DNA from: Darksidea phi
Lineage: Eukaryota; Ascomycota; Dothideomycetes; Pleosporales; Lentitheciaceae
Direction of reading: 5' to 3'
Assembly: GCA_030770425.1 (NCBI GenBank)
Contig: JASJFT010000046.1
Coordinates: forward strand, 62,001 to 126,000
Length of the DNA: 64,000 nt
The notes beneath the pieces are model-generated. The model was not told where the DNA came from and made no database searches. It saw only the letters and a list, made by a program, of their open reading frames with translations. How positions within the stretch are numbered: the first letter of the stretch is position 1; each line of letters starts with the position of its first letter. Both the position numbers and the translations under genes were made by a program. Positions 45,465 through 57,419 of the stretch are shown here, piece by piece.

Positions 45465-46808
45465 ATGCCTCCTGACCGAAATCGTGTCAATAACCCCCAA
45501 GGCCGCCAGAAATCATGTTCAGAGTGCGCCAAAGCGAAGAGGAGATGCGACCTTCGACAGCCCCACTGTCTTCGCTGCACCAGGCAGAAGCTGACGTGCT
45601 TGTATCCGCCGCAACCCCATGCGCCGAAATCAACCACTCCCGACTCGCCAGTCGCTACCCCTATTGCCGATGAAGGCTTTCTAGATGGTGCCACACCCTT
45701 TATCTTCGATGTTGATATTCCAAACATAACAGCTGCTGAAACGGACCTCTTAAACTTCGACTTCCCTGCAGCCATCAATCCTCCCAGCAGCTGCGATGGC
45801 CAGGATCTTGACGGTGGGCTGATCATAAACATGCCCACACCTCGCTCCACCTCTGTGCCAACCGACACTTCGCCAATCTTCTCCATGGTTATGCTGTCCC
45901 CATTGGCGGAATCGAGAGTGGGCTATCCCTTGGAACAGCTGAAGCAGGCCCCTAGAATGTTTGTGGAAAAGAACGCCATGCACTGGAGTCATCCGATGCT
46001 TTACGAGGACTACATGCCAAATTCATTGCAAGGTGATTGCTCCCCGCTGCAGTTGCATGCCAATCTAACGGACTCCCATAAGATGCGTATGCCTCTTGTG
46101 CACTGTACCTTGCTCGTAACGAGACCAACGCTACATTCGTTGCACGGCACATCACGGAGCGTGCCCAATTACTCGTTGATCAGCCACTTCCTGTCCCACC
46201 AATCGAGGTCCTTGCCCGAGCTCAAGCTCTTATGCTGTACCTGATCATCTTCATCTGCGGTGGAGATGTATGCTTTCCGATATTATTCTTTCATTCAACA
46301 ACCACTAACCGCCTTGTAGATGCGCTACTTTGGCCAAGCAGACAAACTACTCCCTTACCTCCAAGACAGCACAACCGCCCTCTCCGCAATCGCCTCCCAC
46401 GAAAAAGATCTCCTTGATCCCCTCCCCCTCTATCCCAGTTCCGCCGCTCGAAATGCTTGGCAGTCCTTCATCTTCCGCGAGTCCTGTCGGCGTACCCTAC
46501 TTGTCGCCTTTCAAGCTATCGGAACATATAATCTTCTAAAAGGCAAGCTACTCCCCTGTGCACACGAGCTCGCAATCGGGAACCGTGTGGTCATTTCATC
46601 GGCTCTCTGGGAGGCGAAGTCGCCGTTCGAGTTCGCCGTGGCGTGGAACGAGCAGAAGCACATCGTGGTGAAAGACCTAGATTTCGAGCAAGTCTTGAGA
46701 GAGGCTGACGCGAATGATGTCGATGTTTTTGCGCGAATGATGATGATCGGGATATTGGGAGTGGATGATGTACGAGGGTGGATCCACACACGGGGCGGGC
46801 AGCTGTAG
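45465..46808 (+). CDS. Zn2Cys6 transcription factor (AflR-like layout), probable cluster regulator
   Basis: This is a nuclear binuclear zinc-cluster activator. The ATG at 45465 opens a short basic leader and then the DNA-binding domain CSECAKAKRRCDLRQPHCLR, whose six cysteines are spaced C-x2-C-x6-C-x6-C-x2-C-x6-C up to QKLTC. A Pro/Ser/Thr-rich linker follows. An intron near 46034-46082 (GTGATT...ATAAG) joins to DAYASCALYLARNETNATFV. A second intron near 46270-46320 joins to MRYFGQADKLLPYLQDS, giving about 410 aa ending at 46808. The C-terminal part lacks the large fungal_trans domain, as in AflR-type pathway factors. It is the only such factor here and sits at the cluster edge, so it is the natural candidate to control the cluster. 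Its target sites are not proven. Confidence 0.88.
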
Positions 46809-47383
46809 TTCTCATCACCAACACCGTCTAATAGACCACATCGAGGTCCAGAAACGGCAACTGTCGAAAGCAACCGTCGCTATAGCGGGAGTGACCGTTT
46901 TCAAGCCCAATTTGGAGCAGAAAGCCTTGCGATTCAGAAATCTACAGCCATAAACGCGGAACAGTGCAACTATGGCCAATGATTCCTATTCATCTGCTCG
47001 CCCCAACGTGCTCATCCGGACCTTTTGCATCCAATCCAGCTGCAGCGATACCACCAACCTCCTGGCCGCCTAGCTTCCAGCTTTCAACCGCCATCGCTGT
47101 TATGACCAAATGTGTTTGTCCTGGACAAATCCCCGCAATGTAAGAAGAGTTCTACATGATCGAACTGTGCAAGCTATGTTTTGTGTCCCGTGATCTATAC
47201 CGGCACTTCATATCTGGCGGAACATTTAAGGTATCATTCATTGAAGGTACTAGGATCACTAGACGAATCACATTTACCGCCATTCCGTTGGATGTAGACT
47301 ACGTAGGATTTGTAGAAGCAAAGGCTAACGCCGAATACACACGTGTTGCGTGGTTAGCAACTAGCGAGATGTCATGTTTATCA
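46809..47383. other. Spacer, apparent right edge of the cluster
   Basis: About 575 bp with no supported gene. Confidence 0.4.
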
Positions 47384-47662
47384 TTATGCATCCCAAGAAG
47401 ATCCCCGCCACTCCCAAGCCGTCTTGATCATCCCAGCAGCTCTCTCTGCAACCGCATACAAGGCCGCCGTAAGATGACCACTAGTCTGCGTCGGCAGGAT
47501 AGAAGCGCCCAATGCACGCACATTCGCTGTGCCATATACCTTTAGCTCCGGATCTACTACGCCCCCAAGATCTCTGCCCATCATTGCCGCTGTACCAAGC
47601 GCCCGAGAGCTTGCACTCACTGTCGCGATAGAGCCAATATTAGCTGGTGACAGATTCCACAA
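47384..47662 (-). pseudogene. GMC oxidoreductase C-terminal fragment
   Basis: The minus-strand frame encodes the last part of a GMC-family flavin oxidoreductase. It includes SSRALGTAAMMGRDLGGVVD, PELKVYGTANVRALGASILP and TSGHLTAALYAVAERAAGMI. The first half of the enzyme, including the FAD-binding dinucleotide fold, is not found upstream, where sequence turns non-coding. This is a 3' relic of a deleted gene. Confidence 0.75.
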
Positions 47663-48163
47663 GAATCGGGTATAAATTCACAAGTAGTCTTGAGGTCTTC
47701 CATTGCGCATCCGTAGCATTTTCCGGCACCACCTCACATCATCTCGTCGGTCGTGAACATCCCTCACGATTGATAGTACTGTGTACAGCTATTCAGCTCT
47801 ACTATCGTGTACAAAGTGTGGGTATAGCACCTCTATCGTGTACGATCTCCTACCGTGTTTCGTGCAGACCTTACATAAGAGCCTCCTCCTACATAAACCA
47901 AAGAAATAATCATTGCAAAGCTTTCCTCTGGCTAGCGTCGATAGTAGTTAGGCAAACAAGTATAGGGAGAGAAAAGAGAACCTTCATGTGTTTTACTATA
48001 CTTCCTAGCTTAGGAGACGCCTCAGTAGAGAGTACAAAGGAGAAGTAGGTCTACTATCAAAGCTCAAGAGTTCTTGTTATGGATGTAGCCACTAAAATTG
48101 TATGAACGGCTTAAATGCGGGAGATTCTATAGTACAGCCCAGCGCTTGTCATCACATAGAGTA
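47663..48163. other. Spacer with no supported gene
   Basis: 500 bp; the only long frame (47647-48048, plus) has no domain. Confidence 0.35.
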
Positions 48164-48905
48164 TCACGGTATAGGCCAGACAGGCGGAAAAGATAACAAT
48201 GACCTATTTGCAATGAGTATAACCAGAGATAATACAAGCCTAGGTCTTACCTTGACTTTGTTCTCCTCGCTCATCTTGCGCGCAGATTCCAACACAACGA
48301 TGGAGAGAGCCAGGACGAACGCTAAGATGCTGGTGTTCTGCAGCGACACGGGAATTTGCAGAATGAACAGCTGCATTCGACGAGGTCTCCAAGTCTGGTT
48401 TTGACATGTTCCCAGCAATTCGCGTATCTTATTAGTGCCGTCGGGGTAGGTACAGAGCCTACAAACGGCAACTAAGAGTTGCGTTGCCGTGGCAATCGCC
48501 CCTATGGATAGTAGCAAAGAGCTATACCAGATTGCAAAGACAGTAGATTTGTTCGGCTCATCTAACTCGAGCGTGGATGACCAAGTCAGTGAAGTAGTAA
48601 CAACTCCCGCTATCAGTGCGCTCTACAAACTCGTTAAAATCGTGTCCGGAAAGATTGGCGGGGAGGGGGGTCTTGACCGTGATGCTTATGCCCTGCAAAT
48701 GGACTTGGAGTTCGTCTTTCCAAATCTTTACGAATTTTTCTTGCTCAACGGGTTCGGTGGCGTCTAGTAAATGCTGGATAGGCTGAGAGGTCGAGGTCCA
48801 GGCTGAAGCATGCAATGGGAGGAGCCGTTCTGCAGCAACCATAAACGCTGTCCAAGACGCGAGAAACCGGTCGCGGACGCGAGGTAAAGAGAGGTCGAGC
48901 GTCAT
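48164..48905 (-). CDS. Putative membrane protein of unknown function, model incomplete
   Basis: Two minus-strand frames fit one protein. The upstream piece (48905 to about 48590) is soluble (VRDRFLASWTAFMVAAERLL ... KFVKIWKDELQVHL). The downstream piece, from about 48590 to the stop at 48164, reads LDEPNKSTVFAIWYSSLLLS, then hydrophobic GAIATATQLLVAVC and ILAFVLALSIVVLESARKM, so it has two or more membrane segments. The 'PN..TV...WYSSL.LS' pattern is common in fungal membrane proteins of unknown role. No intron clearly joins the frames, so a frameshift is possible. I cannot name the family. Confidence 0.35.
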
Positions 48906-49318
48906 GTTTCGCGCCTGCCCGGGAAAGCGATTGGGATGTCAAGGATGCAGGGAAGATCCAAATGTTGTATAAAAAGACTAGAGCTGGCACCCTCTTCTCC
49001 AAGTTTGTCAAGCGCCCTTGGCGCAGATCGGCGGGCCCGACTGTCAGCATTCGCCCTGCTGTATAAACTCGCCCAATTGGTAGATGGCTAGCATGGGGCG
49101 GATCTTAGCCGCCGGAGCGCGCTGGCGGTTCTATCACATATCGTTTGTCGGGTTTTCCTGTTACAACAACGTGGTGCCAAAACGATGTGTTATTACAGGC
49201 TTGCAACAAGCTTGCAACAAAGGCCAACAGATCTCTGTATTAGCAAGCCTTGACAAGCAATATTCGATAGACTCCCCCAGCGCGCTAAGGCGGTGTAAAC
49301 ATAGCTATTGTTATCGAA
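48906..49318. other. Spacer before the dispersed repeat
   Basis: About 410 bp, no supported gene. It includes a short direct duplication, CTTGCAACAA, at 49200-49219. Confidence 0.35.
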
Positions 49319-49562
49319 TGTAGCAGCCCTCGCGTCGTCAAACTCGCGGAATAACCCAAAATGGTGATACAAAATGGTATTTCGTCTCGAATACCTTGAA
49401 ACGCAAGAAGGTTGTTAGTTGTAGTTGTTGCCTGTAATTGCCTAAGGCTCACATCACGGCATGACTGCGAGCGCAACGGCCCGAGCCTCATGAAAGAGAG
49501 CGAGCCGCATGCCGTGGCGCAACGTTCCGAGCCTCATGGAGAGGGCGTGGCGCGTGCTATTG
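49319..49562 (-). repeat. Dispersed repeat family, copy A
   Basis: On the minus strand this unit begins with CCACGCCCTCTCCATGAGGC and ends with TTATTCCGCGAG, near GTTTGACGACGCGAGGGCTG. It matches 51483-51735 (plus strand) and, in RIP-altered form, 16655-16850. It has no coding content and low RIP damage. Confidence 0.65.
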
Positions 49563-49807
49563 TTATACGCACAGCTAGTTTCCAAATCTATTCAAAAATT
49601 AGGTGTATATAGCGCGCAATAGATAGGTTACGATATCAGACAGCTCGGCTCATCCTATTTTGCCAGTTGTGAGGTTTACGTAGCCCCTGTCGCACTAGCG
49701 TTTCAAGATATGAACCTCACAACTTCGCGCAACATATCATCACTCTGCCTTAGTTTCTGTTCTCAAACAATCAGCCTTGACGACCGGAAACCCCCATCTC
49801 ATGCTGA

Positions 49808-51255
49808 GTGGATGCAGGAAAAAATCCCAACAAGAATCAGAACGACTTCGCAAACCATGTACAAGCGCCCCCAAACTGCTCAGCAGCAGAAGCTGTCAAC
49901 AGCGACGACGAAAGCGAACATGACGCTGACGAGACAACACATGCGATAACGACAGTTGATAAAGAGAAGGGTTGCGCTACAGAACAAGGTACGTGAGGTT
50001 CTTTAGGATGGAGGAATGGTACTAACATAAGAGGAAGCTCACGGTAGCCTAGATAGCGAACCAAGCCAGTCTCAGCAGCCGTATCTCGCATGTCCTCAGC
50101 TAGAAGCCGACAAGTGGAAAAACGAAAGCTCCGAGCAAAGGGATGCGGAATACCACGCTCTCCATGCGGCAGAATGGCCCTAGCGGAGAAGATAGCCTTG
50201 ACCTGGTCGAAATCGAGACCAGAATGCTGTGTGGCTATTCAAATCTATCCTGCCTGACTCGCGCTTTAACGGACTACGAAGAAGAGTGGCCGTTCCCATC
50301 TGTCGTCACTGGGCTCTCGTCATCTTTAACGAGGGTTATGAACTTAATCGTATAGGCTCTTACGCAAAGGCGCTTATAAGGGGACGCGGCGCCGATGCGC
50401 ACCTGAGCATCTCTAGTCTAAAAAAGTATGTAGAGGATAGGGGCGGGAGTAAATTACATTGTGATAAGATTGGAACCGTTACTGCATTAAAACTGCTCTC
50501 CACCAAATCAACACAGACGGAAAGCTAACAAATCGTGAGCAGTCGACGAGAGAAATGCAGTGGACCCTCCACTCAATTACTCGCTATTTACAGGCAACTG
50601 TCAGCACTTCATCCTCGAGCTATGCGAACACATCGCCGTGCGATTCGACGAGAGCGAGGCTTTTCGCAAGCTGTGGTTCAAGTCGCGCTGGACGTTTCTG
50701 GTCGGCAGCTGCTTGTACCTAGCGTTGAGCATCTTGTACGTGCTTTCCTACTTTTACTTTACGCACTCGACTGACAAAGTGAACGCGGTTTTTACGCGCT
50801 TCCTCGTACCTATTTTTCTCATGTTGCTTCTCTGGTACCTCGTGACTGCCGTCACAGTCACAGCACCCCCACGGACGTTATCCGGCGAGTCGTACAGGCA
50901 TGGGACCTGTCACACCAGCAGAGGCATGGAGAAGCTACTGTTTGGAGCCACAGGCCTCGAACGGGTCAAATATCTAGCGCTCTTGAGGATTGAAAAGGTG
51001 CCGTATTTCTACGTTCTTTTCATAGGCCTAGCAGCTACCTTTCTCCTCGATGTAGCCCGGTACATGCAAATCTTTGTGATGGGTGAGTCCGATGTCGATC
51101 TCGAGTTTTTGTGGGGACGTATACTGTTTCTCGTCGCCATCATGTTTAGTCTTGGTCGGTCTTACTACGCACCAAGAGTGTTCGAAAACGTCAAGGGCCT
51201 ATTTGGCTTGTATGAGTATTCGTTACGATTTGTATCTTGGGAGCTTCCTTTGTAA
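49808..51255 (+). CDS. Multi-pass membrane protein with an LRAT/NlpC-like N-terminal region, 5' model uncertain
   Basis: I do not recognise a named family. The C-terminal part (50560-51255, one frame) has several membrane helices, such as FLVGSCLYLALSILYVLSYF, FLVPIFLMLLLWYLVTAV, FYVLFIGLAATFLLDVARY and ILFLVAIMFSLGRSYY. Before it lies a soluble region with CRHWALVIFNEGYEL (about 50310) and LFTGNCQHFILELCEHIA (about 50585). The order HW...NCxxF is like the His and Cys of LRAT/NlpC-type papain-fold domains, so a thiol hydrolase or acyltransferase fused to membrane helices is possible. An acidic segment (SDDESEHDADETTH, about 49880) may be an upstream exon ending at GTACGTGAG. The region 50140-50560 changes frame, so introns are unresolved or there is a frameshift. 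No ATG is assigned. Confidence 0.4.
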
Positions 51256-51482
51256 AATCAGCGCGAAATAGAGTAGAAGGTTGTACAGTAGAGGCCCTAT
51301 ACCCACATCTTGTATACCATAATAGATCTGTAGAGCTGCACATGTGTACATAGTACTGTTGGCCATGCGAGGCACTGTTCACTGCTCTTGAAAGAATCTT
51401 TTACTTCATTGGTCCTTTGATTGACAGTACTAAATGGAATTTCTGGATTGAGAAGGATAGCTTAAGATAGTGGATTTTACCG

Positions 51483-51735
51483 CACCCGCCACGCCCTCTC
51501 CATAAGGCACGGGCCGTTACCCGTGACACGCGACGCGCGGCACGCCCTCCATGAGGCTCGGGCCGTTGCGCTCGCAGCCATGCCGTGACGCCAGCGTCAG
51601 GCTTCGACCGCAATCCCCTTTGGCCTCAACGACCTTTTGCATTTCAAGGTATTCCAGGATAAAATATCTTTGTGTATTACATTTCTGGATTATTCCGCGA
51701 GTTTCGATGACGTGACAGCTACTGCTCATTTGATA
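51483..51735 (+). repeat. Dispersed repeat family, copy B
   Basis: Begins near GCACCCGCCACGCCCTCTCC and ends at CGATGACGTGACAGCTACTG. It has the same organisation as the 49319-49562 copy, in the opposite orientation, with moderate divergence. No coding content. Confidence 0.65.
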
Positions 51736-51777
51736 GTGAATTTTTTATTCGTTCTATCTTTAGTACTACTACTTTTC

Positions 51778-51880
51778 GAATGAGTAGCGGCCATCGCGTC
51801 GTCAAACGCGCGGAAAAACTCAAAAGGGTAATACAAAAAGGCATTTCGTCCCGAATACCTTGAAATGTAAGAAAAGATAG
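51778..51880 (-). repeat. Dispersed repeat family, partial copy C facing copy B
   Basis: AATGAGTAGCGGCCATCGCG and the following bases match the terminal part of the family in reverse orientation, so copies B and C end tail to tail about 50 bp apart. The short ends ACTGCTCATT (51720) and AATGAGTAGC (51778) are nearly complementary. Confidence 0.6.
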
Positions 51881-52074
51881 ATAGTTTATACTTATATCTA
51901 GAAGATCTATTCAAGGATCTATGTAATAGAAAGGAACATTTTATTAAGAAGTAATTATTCTATTTACATAGCCTAGAGGAGAGCCTTACATAAAAATATA
52001 AGTTAATAACAGAGGAAATAATCTTCTGAATAGGATGAGACGTCGGGCGTAACACAGACCCTTTTGTTAACAGT

Positions 52075-53824
52075 TTAAAAAATTGTTATTCTTTGCGGTG
52101 GCTGAAAGACCTCTTTTAGAAGTTTCCTTTCAACGCTGTCGACATACATGATTCCAACTCTGCGATACATGCTGCAGGTCTGGATCAGCTGAGCCGCTTC
52201 GGCATGCGAATTCTGGGGGTGAGACTCTAGATCTATCTCTTCTTTCCGCAAGGCGAGCGCAAGGTACCGGCTATTAGTGCGGGATGAGTTGGCAATAAGG
52301 AGGCACCACACAGCTTGACAAGTCGCTGAATCCGACGGGATGTCGAACACAACGTATCCACATGTGTCGTCCGAGATGAAAACGATACCGGAGTAAGCCT
52401 GCCTATTTGTTTCCTTCACGATATCGGTTTGTCCTGTGGCAAGAAGTTGTCCGACATATCCCACCACTGTTATAGTCGATTTTCCCGCCACGGGGCTCAG
52501 TAGACTCTCTTGATTGATCTCCGGCTGTAGGTCATTGACTATCGAGATCCATTTCGACCCAATATGCATTGGGCTATCTACCTCGACATTGTATTCAATT
52601 AGCTGTGTCGGCCCACTAACAGAGCCCCATGACCAGGATGGGGCATGATATTGCGGCAATCTACTCCACGATTGTTGCTTTAGAAGGACATCATGATCTG
52701 CAGATCGAATCCAGAGTAGGCCCCGAGGTAGATCTTCCCTCCATATCCCGAACAGATACTGGTCTCCTGTCCATTCATGCAGTCGGTTGGCAATGCCGGC
52801 AATGCCGGCCAGGTTGTCGGTAGCAACGGTCAGGCTCCGTTTATTGTATTGTCGCAGGGTCGAATGCCAGTAGTGGAGAATTTTTGCACGCGATCCTTGC
52901 AATCCACGAGGAATGTCGATGAGCCTTTGGTGCATGGCAAGCTTACCGCCACCACCAGTCAGTTTAGAGGCGTCCCGCGCGTCGCAAAAGCTAATAGTCT
53001 TGTAGTTGACAGACGTATCAAAATTTTTGCAGCATTCCCAGAGCATGTGTCCGCGACCGACGAGATGGATCAGCCTCGGAGAAAGATGGCGTTCTTGCAA
53101 GCACCACGCGCGTCTGCCCACAGATCCGCCTTCCAAAATCATTTTCCAGAATAGACGACGCCAATTTTCCTGCTTTTTGGCTTCTTCATATTGGTAATCC
53201 CAATCGGGGGGAGGAAGGTTCGCCTTGAATTCTGGGTGGAGGCTTGTCTTGAAGAAATCTTCTTCTGTATTCAGCGAAATAGTGACATATGCCGAGCCGT
53301 AGATACCAGCCATCCGCCCCGATTCTTCTAACCAATCGCCTTCCGGACCCTTTTGGGCATCAATAATCATGGCGGAAGGAGGGCATTGGGCTTCTTACCT
53401 GAACGATGCATAAAGAATCAATCCATAAGTAACGGATCCCAAGTCGACGGCACATAAGCGACACAGCTTGATAATGATTCGGGAAATCGACCAGCGGTGT
53501 TCCTTTACGTCTGGCCGTTAGATTGCTAGGCGTAGTCATTCTCGATGCTCTTTCTTGCTCAGATAATTCACCCCAAACATGAGTGACCGCTGCATATTTG
53601 AGGTCATGTTCGTGAATGGTAGACGACAAAACCAGGCGAGCAATGCAGGGCCATTGTCCCTCCAAGCCCACATCAACTAGGTATTTTGGGCTCGTATTGG
53701 GATTGTACTTGAAGTTCGGTTTGGGACAGGAGTGCGAAGTTACGCACTCATTGAGCCAATCCAATGGCCATTGGGGATCAAAGCTTGCCTCTGCCCTGCG
53801 TAGCCTTATCTCATGCTCGTCCAT
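52075..53824 (-). CDS. HET-domain (heterokaryon incompatibility) protein
   Basis: This is a cytosolic fungal non-self recognition/cell-death protein with an N-terminal HET domain. The start is ATG 53824 (MDEHEIRLRRAEASFDPQ). HET blocks appear in order: KYAAVTHVWGELSEQE, then LGIRYLWIDSLCIVQ. After an intron near 53400-53345 follow GDWLEESGRMAGIYGSAYVT and VGRRAWCLQERHLSPRLIHL. The remaining C-terminal region (about 300 aa) contains DNLAGIAGIANRLHEWTGDQ and YHAPSWSWGSVSGP, both common in HET proteins, and ends at 52075. No NACHT or repeat domain is attached. It is intact, about 570 aa, and unrelated to the metabolite pathway. Confidence 0.92.
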
Positions 53825-54601
53825 TGCTGTGCGGGTGCGACAGCGACGCTATCATCGACAAATGATGCTTCGCTCTACGGAAGATATAAGTTGCTAGAGC
53901 ATAGAGATAAAGAATTTGTTTGAAATCCCTTTAGCGGGCTAGACTATAAATCCTCACTATAGATCCCCACGGAGAATGAAAGGAAAATGCCCACCCTATG
54001 GACTTAGAGTAGGATTTTCGGGACAGCAATTTTTGCGCATTTACGCCTTGTCACGGGGAGCAACACACGTGGTGGCATATTATTGGTCAGCTTAATAGCA
54101 AGGATAGCGTACACTGCCTGAAGAAAGTGTGCGATATAAGCGCGGATATTGAATTCGTCTTGACAGGACGAAGACGTTTGCGATGTCATTGCTGCTATGG
54201 TAGTTCAGCCTGGCGAAGTTTTGCTACATGCAAGATTTACCTCTTTGCAAACGTAGAATGAAAGACCTGTAGTTAGCATGTTATGATGTGCAAACGTACA
54301 GAGGCATGAGTAAATTTGATATCACGTTCGGCACTTTCAAATTTGGGAAGACATATTAGATTAGGGTAAAAAGGACTACAAGTACAGTGGTATCTCTCAT
54401 GCGTTGCAGCGTGCATGCCGCATGGATATAGAAAAACTCCAAAGTCCCGTCGCTTGCCGTTACGTGCAGTTTCGTAGCTCGTGCAAAGATCCGTGAGCAT
54501 TCGCTCTTTTATGCGCTCGTTGTTCACCCCTTCAGCAAGCTGAGAACGCACGAGTGATGACCATTATGGCGTAGTTCATGTGGGTGGTAGGCAAACTGAT
54601 G
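53825..54601. other. Spacer between HET gene and PAP2 gene
   Basis: About 780 bp; short frames (54004-54189 and 54273-54551, minus) lack domains. No gene supported. Confidence 0.45.
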
Positions 54602-56009
54602 CTAGACCATATGCTCGCCCATGCGACTTCCACCTACAGGCCTGCGATCAATGGAGTGGTGACCAGAGTGCTCAGCAGTGGGTTCGCCAGTGTGGTGGCC
54701 ACCGGTGCCAACAACACCGCCATGGGTACCGCGTCCGTTCACAGCACCATGGGCAGCAGAGCCGACGGCGCTAGCTGCCTGAGCCATTGTTCCTCGCGGG
54801 CCATCAGCAGCGTCACCCGGTGCACCGCCCCAGGCAGAGCCGTCGTGGCCGCCCCAGCCTGCTTTGCGTGTGAAGACTGCGGAGTGGAAGCCGTCGAAGG
54901 TGTTGGGACCGGCACCGTAGATGAAGGGGGCGTGCCGGACGAGGGGGATATGGTTGACTAGCACAAATGTTATTATTTTGATGATAAGGAGAGCCGGAGG
55001 GAGACACGTACAGCGGAAGTCCCAGACACTAGCATAGGTCATACGGTACGCGCTGAAAGCCATGACCGTACCGATGATCGCGCCGGCGAGGATGTCGTAC
55101 CAGTTATGGAACTCATCAATGGTGAGCGCACCACCAATCAAGCAGGCTCCGAGGATAGGTGCGTAGAGAGCGATGAGCTTCCACATGGCCGGATGATAGT
55201 TTGAGAAGACCTTGAGCTTAGCGTTGAGGTAGAGGTACAGGTAGACGAAGCCAGCAAAGGCAGCCGTCGTGTGGCCCGACGGCATAGACTCAAGAGCGTC
55301 ATTAATTTCGTCCTCGTCGCCAGTGCAGATGCTGCGGTCGAACATGACACTGCCATAGCCGTTTGCCACATTACCATGCGGCCTCATAGACTGCGGAATA
55401 ACAGGCTTGCAGACGGCGAGGAAGTGTGGACGGAGACCTCCAATGAGCCACTTGATGAAGACTTGGAAGACGGCCGCCGAGATGAGCGCGTACAGCAAGC
55501 CGATGGTCGCATTGTTGACGTCCCAGAAGCTTCGCGCGCGGATCTGGACGATCAGGAATACGAGGAACGGAATGAAGAAAGCGAGGAGTGCTGCTGCGTA
55601 GATGGGGACGATCTCGTTGCGGAGCGGGTAGGCGAATTCAGGGTAGACAATCTCGTTATCCACGAAGGTTACTGTCATACCGTTAGTCAACTCTCCCTCA
55701 CTCATCCCAACCTAAACAGGCCGAGAGTTTGTTGTAATGCTACTCACTAGGAAAGCTCCTACTGGGCGCTGGCTTCGCCATGTAAACGCCTAGCCCAATT
55801 GCGCCCATAGCAGCCATAGTCACGATATCCAACGCGGTAGCTTTGATCCACTGGCCGAAGGTCGGACGGGTGTTCCATGATGCAACGCCGGTGGAGGTCG
55901 TGTCTTGGTGGTTGCGGCGGGAGAAGAGGCCTGGCTTCTCCTCATGAGTGCCCGTTGCCGTGGTGGTGTTGGCGTCCGCGGGCGCGGTGCGCCGGTTGAA
56001 GAAGCCCAT
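54602..56009 (-). CDS. PAP2-family lipid phosphate phosphatase (DPP1/LPP-like)
   Basis: This integral membrane phosphatase removes phosphate from phosphatidic acid, diacylglycerol pyrophosphate or similar lipids. Start MGFFNRRTAPADANTTT at 56009 is followed by a polar tail and first helix (ALDIVTMAAMGAIGLGVYM). An intron near 55750-55695 leads to IVYPEFAYPLRNEIVPIYAA. PAP2 motifs are KWLIGGLRPHF (KxxxxxxRP), SMPSGHTTAAF (PSGH) and TIDEFHNWYDILAG, the third motif with the catalytic His but without the usual SR. About six helices are visible. A further intron near 55010-54960 leads to a Gly/Ala/His-rich cytosolic C-terminus ending GEHMV at 54602. Housekeeping membrane-lipid gene, intact. Confidence 0.92.
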
Positions 56010-57419
56010 GGTTGTGTGCGAGAGGTTCTGTTGTGGTGTTGGGAGGGATTGTGAAAGAGGGGAAGAGGGGGGGACTGACGTAGCGCCTATGTGAAAGCGG
56101 GAAAGAGCAAGCAGTCAATCGACAGGGAGCAAGTAAACAATCGGCGTATGAAGCCGACAGTAACGTGCGTGTACGCGATAAACCCACCGAAAGGCAAATC
56201 TCCAACTCACTTGAAGATACCGAAGAGCAAAGTGAAGTCCCACTTCAACCCTCTATATACCCGCATGGCGATCGCATTTCCCGACGACATCATAACGGCA
56301 CATGTGGTCCCTCGCATTCACCAAACCCACAGCCGCAAACAGGCTGGCATCCCTGCATCCAATCCGCACAGACCTTCTCTGTCCCATGACGAGTGGTCAA
56401 TTACCTGAAGCAAAGGCAGTGGAGTGTTGAGCGTCGATTCCTGCCGTGTTGGGTGAATGCGATGCACGGGTGGTCCAAAAGCTTGGTCAGGCGGAACGGA
56501 AAGCTTCGAAGCTTGTTTTGCGCTTGGCTAGGGCTGCGCCAGCATCGACGCCGTTATGGGCATCGTTGTACATAGGAGACGGTGTGTACGACAGACTGCA
56601 GTTTGTTTGGCTTTTTTGCCGCATTCTTAGCGCTCTAGGGGATCCTGTGGAGCCGACTAGGTAGAGGTGGGAGCCTCGCATGACGTCACCCGAGGCGGCA
56701 CTACGGCACGACTTCATCCATAAGGTTCTAAACTGCCGGATCACCATCGACATTTCGCAGGTTTCCCATCTTATGACATAACCGGATGGCCATCTGGCGG
56801 TCGGGCCCCGCCACAGATCGCACCGCGCCCACGGCGTGGCGTCACTGTGCCCCACGTTGAGAATCTTTCAGCGCGCGAATGGCTTCATGCTCTAACAGAC
56901 TTAGAACGTAACTTAGAGTGCAAATAATGACCGTCTTTCCGCACTGTCCAGTCAATATCCTCAATCCAAGGCCATCCCTTCAGACAAAACCATTGCCAGA
57001 AGTGACATGCTATATACTCTTTCCAGATTACATCCTCAACCAAGGTATATAGAGGGAGGGGAGGGAGTTGGCTACGTTCACAGGATATTTCATGGACGAA
57101 AACTGTAAGGGTTGCAAGAAGCTTTAATTACTAACAAGTCTAGCATGCAGCCACACCCCCTCTTAGATGCGACAAAGGAAAAGTGAAGAAGTCTTTGGTA
57201 CGGGCTTATGAAGAAAGACGCCCTCGCATATTAAAACAGATTCTCCGACGCTCAAAGTAGAGCGCAAGAGGTGATGAAGGTCCAACGCCCGCTCTTTCCC
57301 AGTGGTATCGATATCGAATATGCCCGTCACGCCCGCGTCCTCCGTCGGCTACCCAGGCTCATCTCGATGTTCATGTTTTGTATGTATGGATGGTATGCGG
57401 AGATGCGAAAGCCAGGCGC
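56010..57419. other. Intergenic, no gene seen
   Basis: 1.4 kb between the PAP2 start and the LITAF stop. Frames at 56091-56408, 56446-56664 and 56487-56855 have no domain. A CT-rich tract just upstream of the PAP2 start (56040-56080) fits a fungal promoter. Confidence 0.45.

Noticed and set aside
54578..54961. 127-codon plus-strand frame at the end of the PAP2 gene
   Set aside because: Antisense to the Gly/Ala/His-rich PAP2 tail.
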